Numbered from the stretch's first letter, positions 17,562 to 26,776 are shown. The stretch: 64,000 nt of DNA from Actinomycetales bacterium (GCA_015654475.1 JAATGV010000020.1:1-64000), one strand, 5' to 3'. The notes: generated by a model not told the origin, from the letters alone. Program-made: numbers and translations.

Positions 17562-19322
17562 ATGCCCCGCCTACGCCTTGCATTGGCTCAGATCAACCCG
17601 ACTCTTGGCGATTTCCCTGCCAACACGTCCCTCGCTCTCACCGCCGCACGTGAAGCCGCGGCCTCCGGCGCGCAGGTGCTTGCCCTGCCAGAGATGGCGA
17701 TCGCCGGCTACCCCATCGAAGACCTCGCCACCCGCGGTGAATTCTTGCGGGCATCGCGAGTAGCGGTCGAGTCCCTCGCCCGTACTCTCGACGATGAAGG
17801 CCTCGGCGAGTTGCCCGTGATCATCGGCTTCCCCGACGGTCCTTTCGAGCCCGTCGCCGCGCTCGGGGTGAACGCGCCAACTGCAATAGCGAAAAACTCC
17901 GCCGCCATCCTGTTTCACGGCGCCATCCACGCAGTTGCCGTCAAACATCACCTGCCCAACTACGGCGTCTTTGACGAATTTCGCAACTTCATCGCCGGCG
18001 ACGACCTGCTCGTGGCCACTATCGGTGGTGTGGATCTTGCGATCGTCATCTGCGAAGACATCTGGCACGACTCTGGCCCGGTTTCCCGGGTCAGTGCTGC
18101 CGGGGCCGCAGCGCTGATCGTGATCAATGGGTCGCCCTTCGAGCGCGACAAAGACGATGTACGTTTACCGCTCGTGCGCAAACGCGCGGCAGAACACAAC
18201 GTGCCAGTGGCATACGTCAACATGGTCGGCGGCCAGGACGACCTCGTGTTCGACGGAGACAGCGTCGTGGTCTCCCCCACCGGCGAGATCCTCGCCCGGT
18301 CGCCCCAATTTCGTTCAGATCTGCTTGTCGTCGACCTGGAACTGCCCGAGTCGAATGCTGAGGTTGCACTACCCGTCGGCGTGACCCGGGTTATGGTCAG
18401 CGGCGCGAGCAACAGTGCGTCACACGCGAGTCCGGAACTTACGCCCTACATCAACGTCCCTCCGAGCGATGAGCAACTCGTGTGGGAGGCGCTTGTTCTC
18501 GGCCTGCGGGACTATGTCGAAAAGAACCGATTCCCGTCAACCATTCTCGGGCTCTCCGGTGGCATCGACTCCTCCGTCGTGGCAGCCATCTCCGCTGATG
18601 CCATCGGTTCGCAGCGCACATACGGCGTGAGCATGCCGAGCAGATACTCGTCTGACCACTCCCGTACCGATGCCGACGATCTCGCCGCAAATATCGGCCT
18701 GAACTACAGCGTCGAGCCAATCGCGGACCTGGTGATTCCCTACGAGAGCCAGCTCGGACTGACCGGCGTCGCCGCGGAAAACATTCAGGCGCGCGCTCGA
18801 GGAATGATTCTGATGGCGCTTTCCAACCAAGCCGGCCACCTCGTGCTTACCACCGGCAACAAAAGCGAATTGGCTGTTGGGTACTCCACCATTTACGGTG
18901 ACGCGGTCGGTGGCTTCAATCCCATAAAGGATGTGCCGAAGACACTCGTGTGGACGCTCGCTCGCTGGCGCAACGCGCTCGCGGCCTCGCGCGGCGAGAT
19001 CGCGCCAATACCCGAAAACGCGATCACGAAGGTTCCATCGGCGGAGCTGCGCCCCGACCAGACCGACCAAGACTCATTGCCCCCATACGAAGTGCTTGAC
19101 GCGATACTCGCGCTGTACATCGACGAAAAGCTCGGTTCGGAGGAGATCGTTTCTCGTGGCTTTGATAAGGCCACTGTCGACCGAATCGTTGCGCTTGTCG
19201 ATCGAGCTGAGTGGAAACGTCGCCAGTCTGCGATAGGGCCAAAGATCTCAGGAATGGCCTTTGGGCGCGATCGCCGGTTGCCCATTACGTTTCGGCATCT
19301 CGGTAACGCCACCGAGGGCTAA
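17562..19322 (+). CDS. nadE: Glutamine-dependent NAD+ synthetase
   Basis: This 586-residue two-domain enzyme makes NAD+ from nicotinic acid adenine dinucleotide, the last step of NAD synthesis. The N-terminal nitrilase-type glutaminase (about 1-260) has the Glu-Lys-Cys triad in LALPEMAIAGYP, VKHHLPNYGVFDEF and VICEDIWHD (Cys164). The C-terminal synthetase has the PP-loop LGLSGGIDSSVVA (about 330-342) and the TTGNKSELAVGYST block. I chose ATG 17562; GTG 17556, two codons earlier, is also open. There is no clear ribosome site. It is divergent from glnA2, with 59 bp shared. Confidence 0.95.
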   Translation: MPRLRLALAQINPTLGDFPANTSLALTAAREAAASGAQVLALPEMAIAGYPIEDLATRGEFLRASRVAVESLARTLDDEGLGELPVIIGFPDGPFEPVAALGVNAPTAIAKNSAAILFHGAIHAVAVKHHLPNYGVFDEFRNFIAGDDLLVATIGGVDLAIVICEDIWHDSGPVSRVSAAGAAALIVINGSPFERDKDDVRLPLVRKRAAEHNVPVAYVNMVGGQDDLVFDGDSVVVSPTGEILARSPQFRSDLLVVDLELPESNAEVALPVGVTRVMVSGASNSASHASPELTPYINVPPSDEQLVWEALVLGLRDYVEKNRFPSTILGLSGGIDSSVVAAISADAIGSQRTYGVSMPSRYSSDHSRTDADDLAANIGLNYSVEPIADLVIPYESQLGLTGVAAENIQARARGMILMALSNQAGHLVLTTGNKSELAVGYSTIYGDAVGGFNPIKDVPKTLVWTLARWRNALAASRGEIAPIPENAITKVPSAELRPDQTDQDSLPPYEVLDAILALYIDEKLGSEEIVSRGFDKATVDRIVALVDRAEWKRRQSAIGPKISGMAFGRDRRLPITFRHLGNATEG

Positions 19323-19554
19323 GCGTCCCACGGGCGAGATAAGCCCCCCCCCTCAGCGCACGGACGCCCAACCCGAAACCGTCACTGCGACAGGAGAAAC
19401 TGGCGGCCGTTGCGATTATGGCAGCGTGTGCGAGTTCTTCCTGTCGCAATGACGATCGGCAACGGGCGAACGACCGCGAGTTTGGGACGGGTAATCGAAG
19501 TACATGACAGTGGATGTGGCGGCGTAAAAACTCGCACCCGCCAAATATCTCTTT

Positions 19555-19743
19555 TTACCGTTCGGCCTCATCGTCTTCGCGCCACTTACGCGAGCGGGCC
19601 TCGATGATCTCAGGCGCCTTGGCCGCCGCCTCCGCCGTGTCAAACGGCCCTGCCCGGTTCACGCCCGGGGACAGTCGGCCTTTCTCCACAGCACCGGTTG
19701 TCAGATTGAACCAATACTTGTCGTCATCCTGGAGTGCGCCCAT
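19555..19743 (-). CDS. Short SPOR-like protein
   Basis: This 62-residue soluble protein contains KYWFNLTTGAVEKG, then GPFDTAEAAAKAPEI and a basic-acidic helical tail. The pattern of a tyrosine-rich strand followed by GPFDTxEEA is that of short SPOR-domain-like proteins found next to the methionine aminopeptidase gene in Micrococcales. Full SPOR domains bind denuded peptidoglycan, but this one lacks a signal peptide, so its job is unclear. I chose ATG 19743, since upstream extensions would overlap the map promoter. It is divergent from map with 59 bp between starts. Confidence 0.7.
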   Translation of the reverse strand: MGALQDDDKYWFNLTTGAVEKGRLSPGVNRAGPFDTAEAAAKAPEIIEARSRKWREDDEAER

Positions 19744-19802
19744 GCCGGTACGGTCCCTTCGTGAGGCGCACAACAGATTCGCCGTGGCCTAAAGTTAACG
19801 TT

Positions 19803-20669
19803 ATGCCCAGAAACTCAGATGGCACACTCACCGCAGGCAAAATTTCGCCGCGACGCGCCGTTCCTCACCACATTCCTCGTCCAGAATATGTCGGGAAAAA
19901 AGGCCCGACACCGTCGGCACACGGTGATATCTACGATGCTGAGACCATTGAGCTCATCCGAGAATCTGGCCGGATTGCTTCACAGGCGATCGATGCCGTC
20001 GCCGAGGCAATCGCTCCGGGCGTCACCACCGACGAACTCGACGCCATCGGACATGACTTCATCGTGAAACACGATGCCTATCCGTCGACCCTCGGTTACC
20101 GCGGCTACTCCAAGAGTCTGTGCAGTTCGATCAATGAGGTGATCTGCCACGGCATTCCCGATGACACGACACTCCGCGACGGCGACATCATCAACATCGA
20201 TATCACAGCCTTCAAGAACGGTGTGCACGGTGACACGAACCGCACCTTCGTCGTCGGCAACGCGAGCCAAGCGGCCAAGGACCTGGTCGATCGCACCGAG
20301 GAGTCACTACGCCGCGCCATCGCGGTGGTTGCCCCCGGTCGACCGATCTCCGTTATCGGTCGCGTCATCGAATCGTACGCGAAGCGCTTCGGTTACGGAG
20401 TCGTCAGAGATTTCACCGGTCATGGCGTCGGATACGCTTTTCACAGCGGCCTGATCATTCCTCACTACGATGCGGGTGAGAAATATGCGACCGTCATGCA
20501 GCCTGGGATGGTCTTCACCATCGAGCCGATGCTTACCCTCGGATCTATTGCTTGGGACCAGTGGGCAGACGGCTGGACCGTGACGACGCGAGACAAGTCG
20601 CTGACCGCCCAGTTCGAGCACACCCTCGCGGTCACTGAGACCGGCGCTGAAATTCTGACGCTTTCCTAG
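19803..20669 (+). CDS. map: Type I methionine aminopeptidase
   Basis: This 288-residue dinuclear metalloprotease removes the initiator Met from new proteins. The five metal ligands are visible: Asp in NIDITAF, Asp in HGDTNRTF, His in FTGHGVGYAFH, Glu in TIEPML and Glu in QFEHTLAV. An N-terminal extension of about 40 residues (KISPRRAVPHHIPRPEYV) carries the linker motif of actinobacterial MetAP1c-type enzymes. I chose ATG 19803; a longer frame from 19734 would overlap the divergent SPOR-like gene. No Shine-Dalgarno is visible. It is followed by ppgK 40 bp downstream on the same strand. Confidence 0.95.
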   Translation: MPRNSDGTLTAGKISPRRAVPHHIPRPEYVGKKGPTPSAHGDIYDAETIELIRESGRIASQAIDAVAEAIAPGVTTDELDAIGHDFIVKHDAYPSTLGYRGYSKSLCSSINEVICHGIPDDTTLRDGDIINIDITAFKNGVHGDTNRTFVVGNASQAAKDLVDRTEESLRRAIAVVAPGRPISVIGRVIESYAKRFGYGVVRDFTGHGVGYAFHSGLIIPHYDAGEKYATVMQPGMVFTIEPMLTLGSIAWDQWADGWTVTTRDKSLTAQFEHTLAVTETGAEILTLS

Positions 20670-20709
20670 CCCAACCTACCCGTCACGATCCCAACCGAGG
20701 AGCACTTCC

Positions 20710-21465
20710 ATGACCGAGACAGCAGTCGGAATCGATATCGGCGGAACCGGAATGAAAGGCGCCCTCATCGATGTCGAGACGGGCGAAAAACTCACCGAGA
20801 GATACCGCATTCCTACACCGGAAGGTGCCCGCCCTGCGGACGTCGCGAGCACTCTTGCAGAACTCGTCGACCTCATCCCCGACATATCGAAACGCACGCC
20901 GATCGGTGTGGCATTTCCCGCTGTCATCGATAACGGAATCACACGCACCGCTTCCAACATCGACCCATCGTGGATCGACCTTGATGCAGACAGCCTATTC
21001 AGCGATACCCTCAATCGTCCTGTGCGCTTGGTCAATGATGCGGATGCAGCGGGGTTCGCTGAAGTGCGCTTCGGTGCGGCGCAGGGAGTGAAGGGTCTTG
21101 TGATCATGGTGACCCTTGGCACGGGGATCGGAACCGCACTCATCCACAAGGGGCACCTGATCCCCAACTCGGAACTCGGCCACCTGGAACTCGACGGATA
21201 CCCGTCATACGAGAAGGCCGCGTCGAGCGCCGCTCGCGAGCGAGACGGGCTCAGCATGCAGCAGTGGGCCGAACGCTTGCAACGCTACTTCGGTAAACTC
21301 GAGGCGCTGCTGCAACCCAAGCTCTTCGTGGTCGGCGGCGGAATCTCCAAAAAGTCGGACAAATTCCTTCCCCTTCTCGACCTCCGCACCAAAATCGTGC
21401 CAGCCGTTCACCTCAACAGCGCCGGCATCCTTGGCGCTGCAGCCCGAGCCGCTCGGAACAAATAG
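20710..21465 (+). CDS. ppgK: Polyphosphate glucokinase
   Basis: This 251-residue ROK-family sugar kinase has the phosphate-binding loop VGIDIGGTGMKGALI, the NDADAAGFAE sugar-site loop, VTLGTGIGTALIHKG and a late VVGGGISKKSDKFLP adenosine-type motif. The size and the FGAAQGVKGLV block match polyphosphate/ATP-dependent glucokinases of Actinobacteria, which phosphorylate glucose with inorganic polyphosphate as preferred donor. A strong GAGGAG precedes the ATG. It is probably cotranscribed with map, and it converges on the ABC exporter genes with 9 bp between stops. Confidence 0.93.
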   Translation: MTETAVGIDIGGTGMKGALIDVETGEKLTERYRIPTPEGARPADVASTLAELVDLIPDISKRTPIGVAFPAVIDNGITRTASNIDPSWIDLDADSLFSDTLNRPVRLVNDADAAGFAEVRFGAAQGVKGLVIMVTLGTGIGTALIHKGHLIPNSELGHLELDGYPSYEKAASSAARERDGLSMQQWAERLQRYFGKLEALLQPKLFVVGGGISKKSDKFLPLLDLRTKIVPAVHLNSAGILGAAARAARNK

Positions 21466-21474
21466 CCACGCCCC

Positions 21475-23187
21475 CTATACGGCGTTCGATGCGACACGCG
21501 GATTCAGTGTGATGACCCGATCGGCCCATGCGGCGACAGTGTCTCGGTGCGACGTGATGAGAATGGTTCGGTTCGCAAACTCACGCGAGACCGTTGCCAG
21601 GATCTGACGCTCGGTGTACTGATCGAGATTGCTTGTCGGCTCGTCAAGAACCACAATCTCGGCATCCCCGATCAGTGCCCGTGCAAGGCCAATGCGCTGA
21701 CGCTCTCCCCCAGACAACTCGGCGCCGTTTGCCCCAACCTGGGACGCGATTCCGTCGGGAAGCCTCTCGAGGAATCCGGAGGCACCCGCGCGCAGCAGCG
21801 CCTCAAGCACCTGTTCATCGGTTGCGTTGGGAGCGCCCAGACGCACGTTCGCGGCGATGCTGTCGTTGAACAGGAACGTCTCCTGAGTCACAAGCACGAC
21901 ATGCTCTCGAAGCTCCTCAAGCGGGATCGAACGAATGTCGACTCCCCCAATAGTGATCTTGCCGCGCTGAGGGTCGTAATAACGCAACAGCAGCGAGAGC
22001 GCTGTCGTCTTCCCCACACCGCTCGGAGCAGAGAGGAGCGCATGCTCGCCCGGATTCACCACAAAGCTTGTAGAGGCGAGTACCGGAGAATCTGGACGAT
22101 AGCCGTAGTCGACGTCCGCAAACTCGATCGCACCATGCCAGTCGACTGTGCCGTCGGACTGACCAGCAGCCGAGACCACGCTAGGGGCGGCATCGTCGAG
22201 TTCGGCGATTCGGCGCCCAGCAGCAAGCACACCACGAAGCGACATAGTCAATCGGCTCACAGCAAGGGCTGGCCCGAAGCAGGATGAGGCCAATACGACG
22301 AGCGCGACAGTAGTGACCGTGCTGTACCCGCTCGCAACGCTGAGGCAAAGAGTCGCCACTACAGTTGCCGACATGACCGCGGTTGGCAGCATCGTGGCGA
22401 TGCTCGCACGCATGGCTGCTGCGAAACCGTAGCGGTCGAGGGCATCGCCAGAGGCCCGCAGTCGCCGCTTTGTCGCGTCCTGTGCACCGAAGAGCACGAT
22501 CTCGCGCAACCCGCGGACCGTATCGACCAACTGTGCAGAATTGATGCCGCGTTGGGTGCGGTAGTCGGAGGCCGATGTGCGTCCACGACGCACCACGAGC
22601 GGTGGTAGCAACATCACGGCAAGCATGGCGAAGGCAAGCAGCACCGCGACCGGAACACTCACCGTTGCGACGGCACCGACGGTGATCACGCCGATACAGG
22701 CCGCAATACCGACCGGAACGATCGTATGGGCGAAGAACACTTCCACCACCTCGACGTCGCCCATGACGCGTGATGCGACCTCGCCGCTAGTCATGCCGGG
22801 AATGCCGGCGGGCGCTGTACGGCGAAGAGAGTCAAAAGTTCTTCTGCGCAATAAAGCGAGGCTGCGAAACGCGATGTCATGGCCGGTGTATTGCTCGAGG
22901 TAATGCAACGCCCCTCGAGCAAACGCACATACAAACACGATGGCAACGAGTCCACCATTTACAGGCCCTGTGAACGCGGTCGCCACCAGAATCGCGCCGC
23001 ACACCATCATTGCAATTGCGGCGCTATGACCGAGAACCCCGGCAATCAAGGACACCACGAGTGTCCGCCGCAACGGCGCAACGATTCGCAACAGGCGCCG
23101 TACGACCTGGCGATCTGAAATGCCGCTTTCAGATGCGGAACGAACTTCTGTGGGCGCCTTAGCACCTTCGTTAGCGAGCTGAGACAT
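21475..23187 (-). CDS. ABC exporter half-transporter, second subunit (CydC-like)
   Basis: This 570-residue membrane-ATPase fusion has six hydrophobic helices in the first ~310 residues, then an intact nucleotide-binding domain with Walker A APSGVGKTT, Q-loop VLVTQETFLF, signature LSGGERQRIGLARAL, Walker B IVVLDEPTSNLD and the switch His in ITSHRD. It resembles the CydDC-type heterodimer that exports thiols or haem-related compounds, but the substrate is not readable. The start is ATG 23187 behind GAGGAG; it overlaps the 3' end of the upstream partner gene (stop at 23171) by 17 bp, so translation is coupled. Its likely partner carries a premature stop, and an iron-box-like palindrome lies upstream of the pair. 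Confidence 0.85.
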   Translation of the reverse strand: MSQLANEGAKAPTEVRSASESGISDRQVVRRLLRIVAPLRRTLVVSLIAGVLGHSAAIAMMVCGAILVATAFTGPVNGGLVAIVFVCAFARGALHYLEQYTGHDIAFRSLALLRRRTFDSLRRTAPAGIPGMTSGEVASRVMGDVEVVEVFFAHTIVPVGIAACIGVITVGAVATVSVPVAVLLAFAMLAVMLLPPLVVRRGRTSASDYRTQRGINSAQLVDTVRGLREIVLFGAQDATKRRLRASGDALDRYGFAAAMRASIATMLPTAVMSATVVATLCLSVASGYSTVTTVALVVLASSCFGPALAVSRLTMSLRGVLAAGRRIAELDDAAPSVVSAAGQSDGTVDWHGAIEFADVDYGYRPDSPVLASTSFVVNPGEHALLSAPSGVGKTTALSLLLRYYDPQRGKITIGGVDIRSIPLEELREHVVLVTQETFLFNDSIAANVRLGAPNATDEQVLEALLRAGASGFLERLPDGIASQVGANGAELSGGERQRIGLARALIGDAEIVVLDEPTSNLDQYTERQILATVSREFANRTILITSHRDTVAAWADRVITLNPRVASNAV

Positions 23188-24967
23188 ACTGGAACTCCTC
23201 ATCTGTGTGCAGCCGCCGGAAGGCTCCGTCATGGGCAAGTAGCGACTCAGGCCTGCCGCGCTCGGCGATACGCCCGTCTGAGAGCACGACCACGTCGGCA
23301 TCCAGTTGGACCGCACTGAGTCGGTGGGTGATGACAATGACCGTTGACAGTGTCGCGAGATGCGAAATGACACTGAGGATGTCGGCCTCGCTCTCTGCAT
23401 CAATGTTGGACGTAGCCTCATCGAAAACATAAAGTCGCGACTTGCGTAATACCGCTCGCGCACACGCCAGCTTCTGGCGTTGTCCTCCAGAGAGCTCAGC
23501 GCCGGCCTCCCCCACCGAACGTTAGAGGTCTGCTTCGCTGCTCACAATGTCGTCGAGCCTCACCTGCCGACATGCATCGAGCATTTCAGCCGGCGTCGCT
23601 TCCGGAGCCGCAAGCGACAAGTTGTCGGCGACAGTACCGGTGAACACGTACGCGCCCTGAGCTACAAGACTCACGTCACGCCGGATTCTGGTGAGCGGAA
23701 GAGCGCTCAAATCGATTCCGTCGAACGCAATCCGGCCGCGGGTGGGCTCGCACAGGCGGGAAGCGAGACTGGCGAGCGTACTCTTTCCCGAGCCACTCTC
23801 GCCAACGATGACCGTCAAGCCGGTGCCGACGGTGAGAGTGACATCGGAGACTGCTTCGCGTTCGCTGTCGGGATAGGAGTAGCTCACATTCTCAAACTCA
23901 AGGATCGCGCCGCGACCGGACGAACCGTCGGTTGTATCGGGCACACGATCGAGTCGTGGCCGGATCGTGGCGGGTTGTGCCCCAACGGGGGTGCTTAGCG
24001 CAGTCTCGGGGCTATCAAGCAGGGCGAAGAGCCTCGTGCTTGCTGCCACGCCCGTCATTGCGACGTGGAACGCCCCGCCGAGCGCACGAACCGGGAGGAA
24101 GAACTCACTCGAAAGCAGCACAATGGCCAGGGCCGGTCCGAGACCGAGCGTTCCCTGCGCGACGGACCCTGTTGCGACGATGATGCCAGCCGCTGCTCCG
24201 CCGTATGCGGCGACATCCATGATCACGATGGAACTCAACTGCATTTTCAGCAGTCGCATTGTCGTCTGCCGAAATTGCTCGTTCATCTCGGCAAAACGCT
24301 TGGCCCGGTCTGCGTCTCGACGAAAGAGCACCAGCGTCGTCAAGCCGTGGATGCTCTCAAGGAAGTAGGTAGCGAGAGAGCGGAATACGCTGAAGTGAGC
24401 TCCGGCTCTGCGCCGTGCCACAGCGAGCAACCCCCCGATCAGCACGAATGTGACCGGAGCGACGGCGAGCATGGTGATAGCCGTATGCCAATCGAGAGTC
24501 AGGAACAGGAAAAAGAGTGCCAACGGAGCCGCGATCGCATATAGCAGTTGTGGGATATAGGAGGCGAAATACGATTCGAGGGACTCGATCCCATCAACGA
24601 TGAGCGTGGTCGTTCCCGAAATGCCCTCCGGCGTTGTGCCAGCGCTTTCGCGCCGAAGTAGCACCTCGATCGCCTCAGAACGCAACTGCTCACGCGCCAT
24701 GGCCGACGCCCTGGCCCCGCAGTAGTCGCTGAGCGGGATGACCCCGACACGCACCACTATCGACGTCCCGCAGACGATTAGCAGGGGAACAAGCCCATCA
24801 GCGAGTGTGCTGTCAACTCCATTTGCGACCGTACTGGCGACGAATTGTCCAAGGGTGATGGAAAAAACGCACATAGCAGCAAGGCCAAGGAGCCTCACCG
24901 CGAGTTGTGCAACAAGCCATGGTCGCGCCGCTGGTGCGGCGTGAGCAAGGCGTCGATCGATGAACAT
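23171..24967 (-). pseudogene. ABC exporter half-transporter, first subunit (CydD-like), interrupted by in-frame stop
   Basis: The full frame would encode about 598 residues: six membrane helices, then an ATPase domain with Walker A GESGSGKST, Q-loop SLVAQGAYVF, signature LSGGQRQKLACARA, Walker B YVFDEATSNID and His in VITHRLS. A TAA at 23522-23524 splits it in the same frame, between SSEADL and RSVGEAGAELSGGQ. The main product would end just before the ABC signature and lack Walker B. No frameshift is needed to explain it: a single base change in a Tyr, Gln, Lys or Glu codon would do. Either the gene is recently dead, the stop is read through, or the base is a sequencing error. The start is ATG 24967 behind AGGAG. 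Confidence 0.85.
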
Positions 24968-25023
24968 CAAGGCTCCTGCAGATACGGTTCGGCCATCCAC
25001 CCAGGACCGATACTTATGAATTG

Positions 25024-25039
25024 GTTAGGTTAACCTAAC
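25024..25039 (-). promoter_or_regulatory. Iron-box-like operator (DtxR/IdeR type)
   Basis: GTTAGGTTAACCTAAC is a perfect 16-bp palindrome 57 bp upstream of the ABC exporter start. It matches the core of the DtxR/IdeR consensus (TTAGGTTAG-CTAACCTAA), but one base shorter at the centre. No plus-strand gene begins nearby, so it should act on the exporter genes. Repression by iron-loaded regulator is inferred. Confidence 0.7.
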
Positions 25040-25112
25040 TAAGTATTCGCAACTTTTTCCAACAGATGTCGGAAATATACAACTTCGTAGGTTGCCGCCC
25101 ACGCACCGTTGC

Positions 25113-25511
25113 CTAGCGAGCTACAAAATAAACGAAGGCGAACCACGCAGTAGCGCCAACAGCCGATGCTACGAGGGCGATCGCCGTCACGACCGCGATC
25201 GTGCGTGTGACCGGACCGAAATGGGTCGACCTCTCGCGAGCCGGCGGCCGTTCGCCTTCTCGTTCGAACGGCACGAACTCGTCCAGCTCATAGGTCGACT
25301 CGAACACGTCGGTTGCGGGAGCGGCGTTGTCGGCGACCTCACCACCGCGCTCCGGAGGAACAAATGACTGCTCTGGCGTGAATATGTCACGCGGGCTCTG
25401 CCGACGCATCGTCGCCCCAGCGACCGAAAGGTCAGCGGAACAGAACGGGCAGAAATCCTGAGCAGGCTCCAAGGGAAAACCGCAGTTCGTGCACTCAAGC
25501 GCCGAAGCCAT
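25113..25511 (-). CDS. Zinc-ribbon protein with one C-terminal membrane helix
   Basis: This 132-residue protein starts with a compact zinc ribbon: Cys-x2-Cys in LECTNCGFPL and Cys-x2-Cys in QDFCPFCSADL. A polar, acidic linker of about 60 residues follows, then a hydrophobic helix (about 106-128, ending FAFVYFVAR) near the C-terminus. The ribbon would face the cytosol. Such zinc-ribbon membrane proteins are common in Actinobacteria and have no agreed function. I chose ATG 25511 because the longer frame runs into the rnpB 3' end. It lies directly downstream of rnpB on the same strand. Confidence 0.75.
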   Translation of the reverse strand: MASALECTNCGFPLEPAQDFCPFCSADLSVAGATMRRQSPRDIFTPEQSFVPPERGGEVADNAAPATDVFESTYELDEFVPFEREGERPPARERSTHFGPVTRTIAVVTAIALVASAVGATAWFAFVYFVAR

Positions 25512-25566
25512 CTCAGTCCTCTCGCATCGCTCTCGCGACCCCACCGGCCCAAACCAACGAATACAG

Positions 25567-25932
25567 AAAAGGCCGACCGATACGCCGGGTTCTGTCGTCA
25601 TGCCATCACAGCACAACGGGCGACCATCTCTCTCGGCGCGCCGTTGCCGACACGCTCTAGCAGCCTACCCGGGAGTATAGGCGGGCAGCCCACTCCCTGT
25701 CTGACCTTGCTCCGGACGAGGCTTGCCTAGCCGACGACGTCACCGCCGTCGCTGGTGGTCTCTTACACCACCGTTTCACCCTCACCAGCAATTGCTCGCT
25801 GGCGGTCTGCTTTCTGTTGCGCTTTCTCGCGGGTTACCCCGGGTGGGTGTTACCCACCGTCCTGCCCTATGGAGCCCGGACGTTCCTCGGCGCGGTTTCA
25901 ACACCACGACGCGGTCGCCTGGTCGACCTTTT
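25567..25932 (-). ncRNA. rnpB: RNase P RNA (type A)
   Basis: On the minus strand the conserved blocks of bacterial RNase P RNA occur in order: GAGGAACGTCCGGGCTCC (P4 5' side), AGGGCAGGACGGTGGGTAAC, CAGAAAGCAGACCGCC, GGTGAGGGTGAAACGGTGGT, then the 3' ACAGAACCCGGCGTATCGGTCGGCC. P1 can be closed between GGTCGACC (25921-25928) and GGTCGGCC (25571-25578), with one G-U pair. It removes 5' leaders from tRNA precursors. Ends are approximate; a T-rich run follows the 3' end. It is preceded by the remnant of an RNase HI gene. Confidence 0.95.
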
Positions 25933-26003
25933 CCGTTCTCAAGCCTAGTTGATCGATTCCGGCCCAACTTCGACGTGCTGATCGTTCCGAAGCCGACCAT
26001 GTC

Positions 26004-26051
26004 CGGATTGCCTCGCGAGCCGCCATCGACCTCGACGACGAGATCGGTCAC
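26004..26051 (-). pseudogene. Remnant of RNase HI (or RNase HI-phosphatase fusion) gene, first 16 codons
   Basis: From a GTG at 26051, overlapping the stop of the upstream zinc-ribbon gene as GTGA, the frame reads VTDLVVEVDGGSRGNP. That is the start of actinobacterial RNase HI, including the first catalytic Asp (VDGGSRGNP). Similarity then ceases: the next residues, DMVGFGTIST, do not continue the fold and the frame enters rnpB. Many Actinobacteria have an RNase HI/phosphatase fusion gene at this position in the Nif3-zinc ribbon operon, so this looks like a deletion scar. The stub may persist because it now overlaps the rnpB promoter region. Confidence 0.65.
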
Positions 26052-26776
26052 ACGGCCCCACGAATCAGGATCGCATCGCATTGCGGGCACTGTGCGACAT
26101 CGGCGACGCTGAGCTTCTGCAAGCTCGCCATATCCGCCGGGCCGAGCTGAATCCCGCACGCGCCACACACCCGGTTCTGCAACCGGGCAGCGCCGACGCC
26201 GTATCCTCGCGACCGAATTTTCTCGTAGAGCGCCAAAAGCTCCTCAGAAACGTTGGTCACGATGGCGGCACGGGAAGCAAGCAGACCTTCCCGCTCCGCG
26301 CTTAACGTGCCAAGCACCTCTGCCTGCGATGCTCGAAGAGACTCGCCCTCCGCACGCAACGACTCGCGCTGCTCCCGCACCCGTGCAACCTCGGCGCTCT
26401 GTTCTTCTTCCCGTTGCATCAATTCGAGTTGCGCCTCTTCGAGCGTGTCGATCCTGCGCGCGAGAGTATCGAGCTCGCTGGTCAATCCCTGAATCTCTTT
26501 CGAGTTCGATGACTGATCAAGACGAAGCCGATCACGGTCGCGACGAGTTTGGGCAACCTGGATGTCGGCCTCAACACGGGCGACTTCTGCCTGGACGTCT
26601 TCGAGAACGCCGACCGCCACACGCAACACGTCTGACAGGGACGCAAACTCTTCAGCCAATTCCTGCAGGCGTGCCGTCTCTGGTGGGTGCACGAGAAGGC
26701 GGTCGATTTCGGACACGCGCGTATCGACGACTTGCACGTCAAGCAAGGCCGCCTGCGCCACCGGATCTGCTTTCAT
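26048..26776 (-). CDS. C4-type zinc-ribbon coiled-coil protein
   Basis: This 242-residue protein is mostly one long alpha-helical coiled coil (about 10-175; charged heptads such as VARVEADIQVAQTRRDRDR). It ends in a four-cysteine ribbon: Cys-x2-Cys in RVCGACGIQL and Cys-x2-Cys in AQCPQCDAIL. It belongs to the family with the C4-type zinc-ribbon found next to Nif3-like genes across Actinobacteria and Firmicutes; nucleic-acid binding is suspected but unproven. The start is ATG 26776 with AGGTGG 8 bases before. It is the second gene of the nif3-like operon and its stop overlaps the RNase HI remnant. Confidence 0.88.
   Translation of the reverse strand: MKADPVAQAALLDVQVVDTRVSEIDRLLVHPPETARLQELAEEFASLSDVLRVAVGVLEDVQAEVARVEADIQVAQTRRDRDRLRLDQSSNSKEIQGLTSELDTLARRIDTLEEAQLELMQREEEQSAEVARVREQRESLRAEGESLRASQAEVLGTLSAEREGLLASRAAIVTNVSEELLALYEKIRSRGYGVGAARLQNRVCGACGIQLGPADMASLQKLSVADVAQCPQCDAILIRGAV

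Noticed and set aside
19344-19352. Run of nine C residues just after nadE
   Set aside because: Noncoding homopolymer, possibly of uncertain length in the assembly; no gene depends on it.
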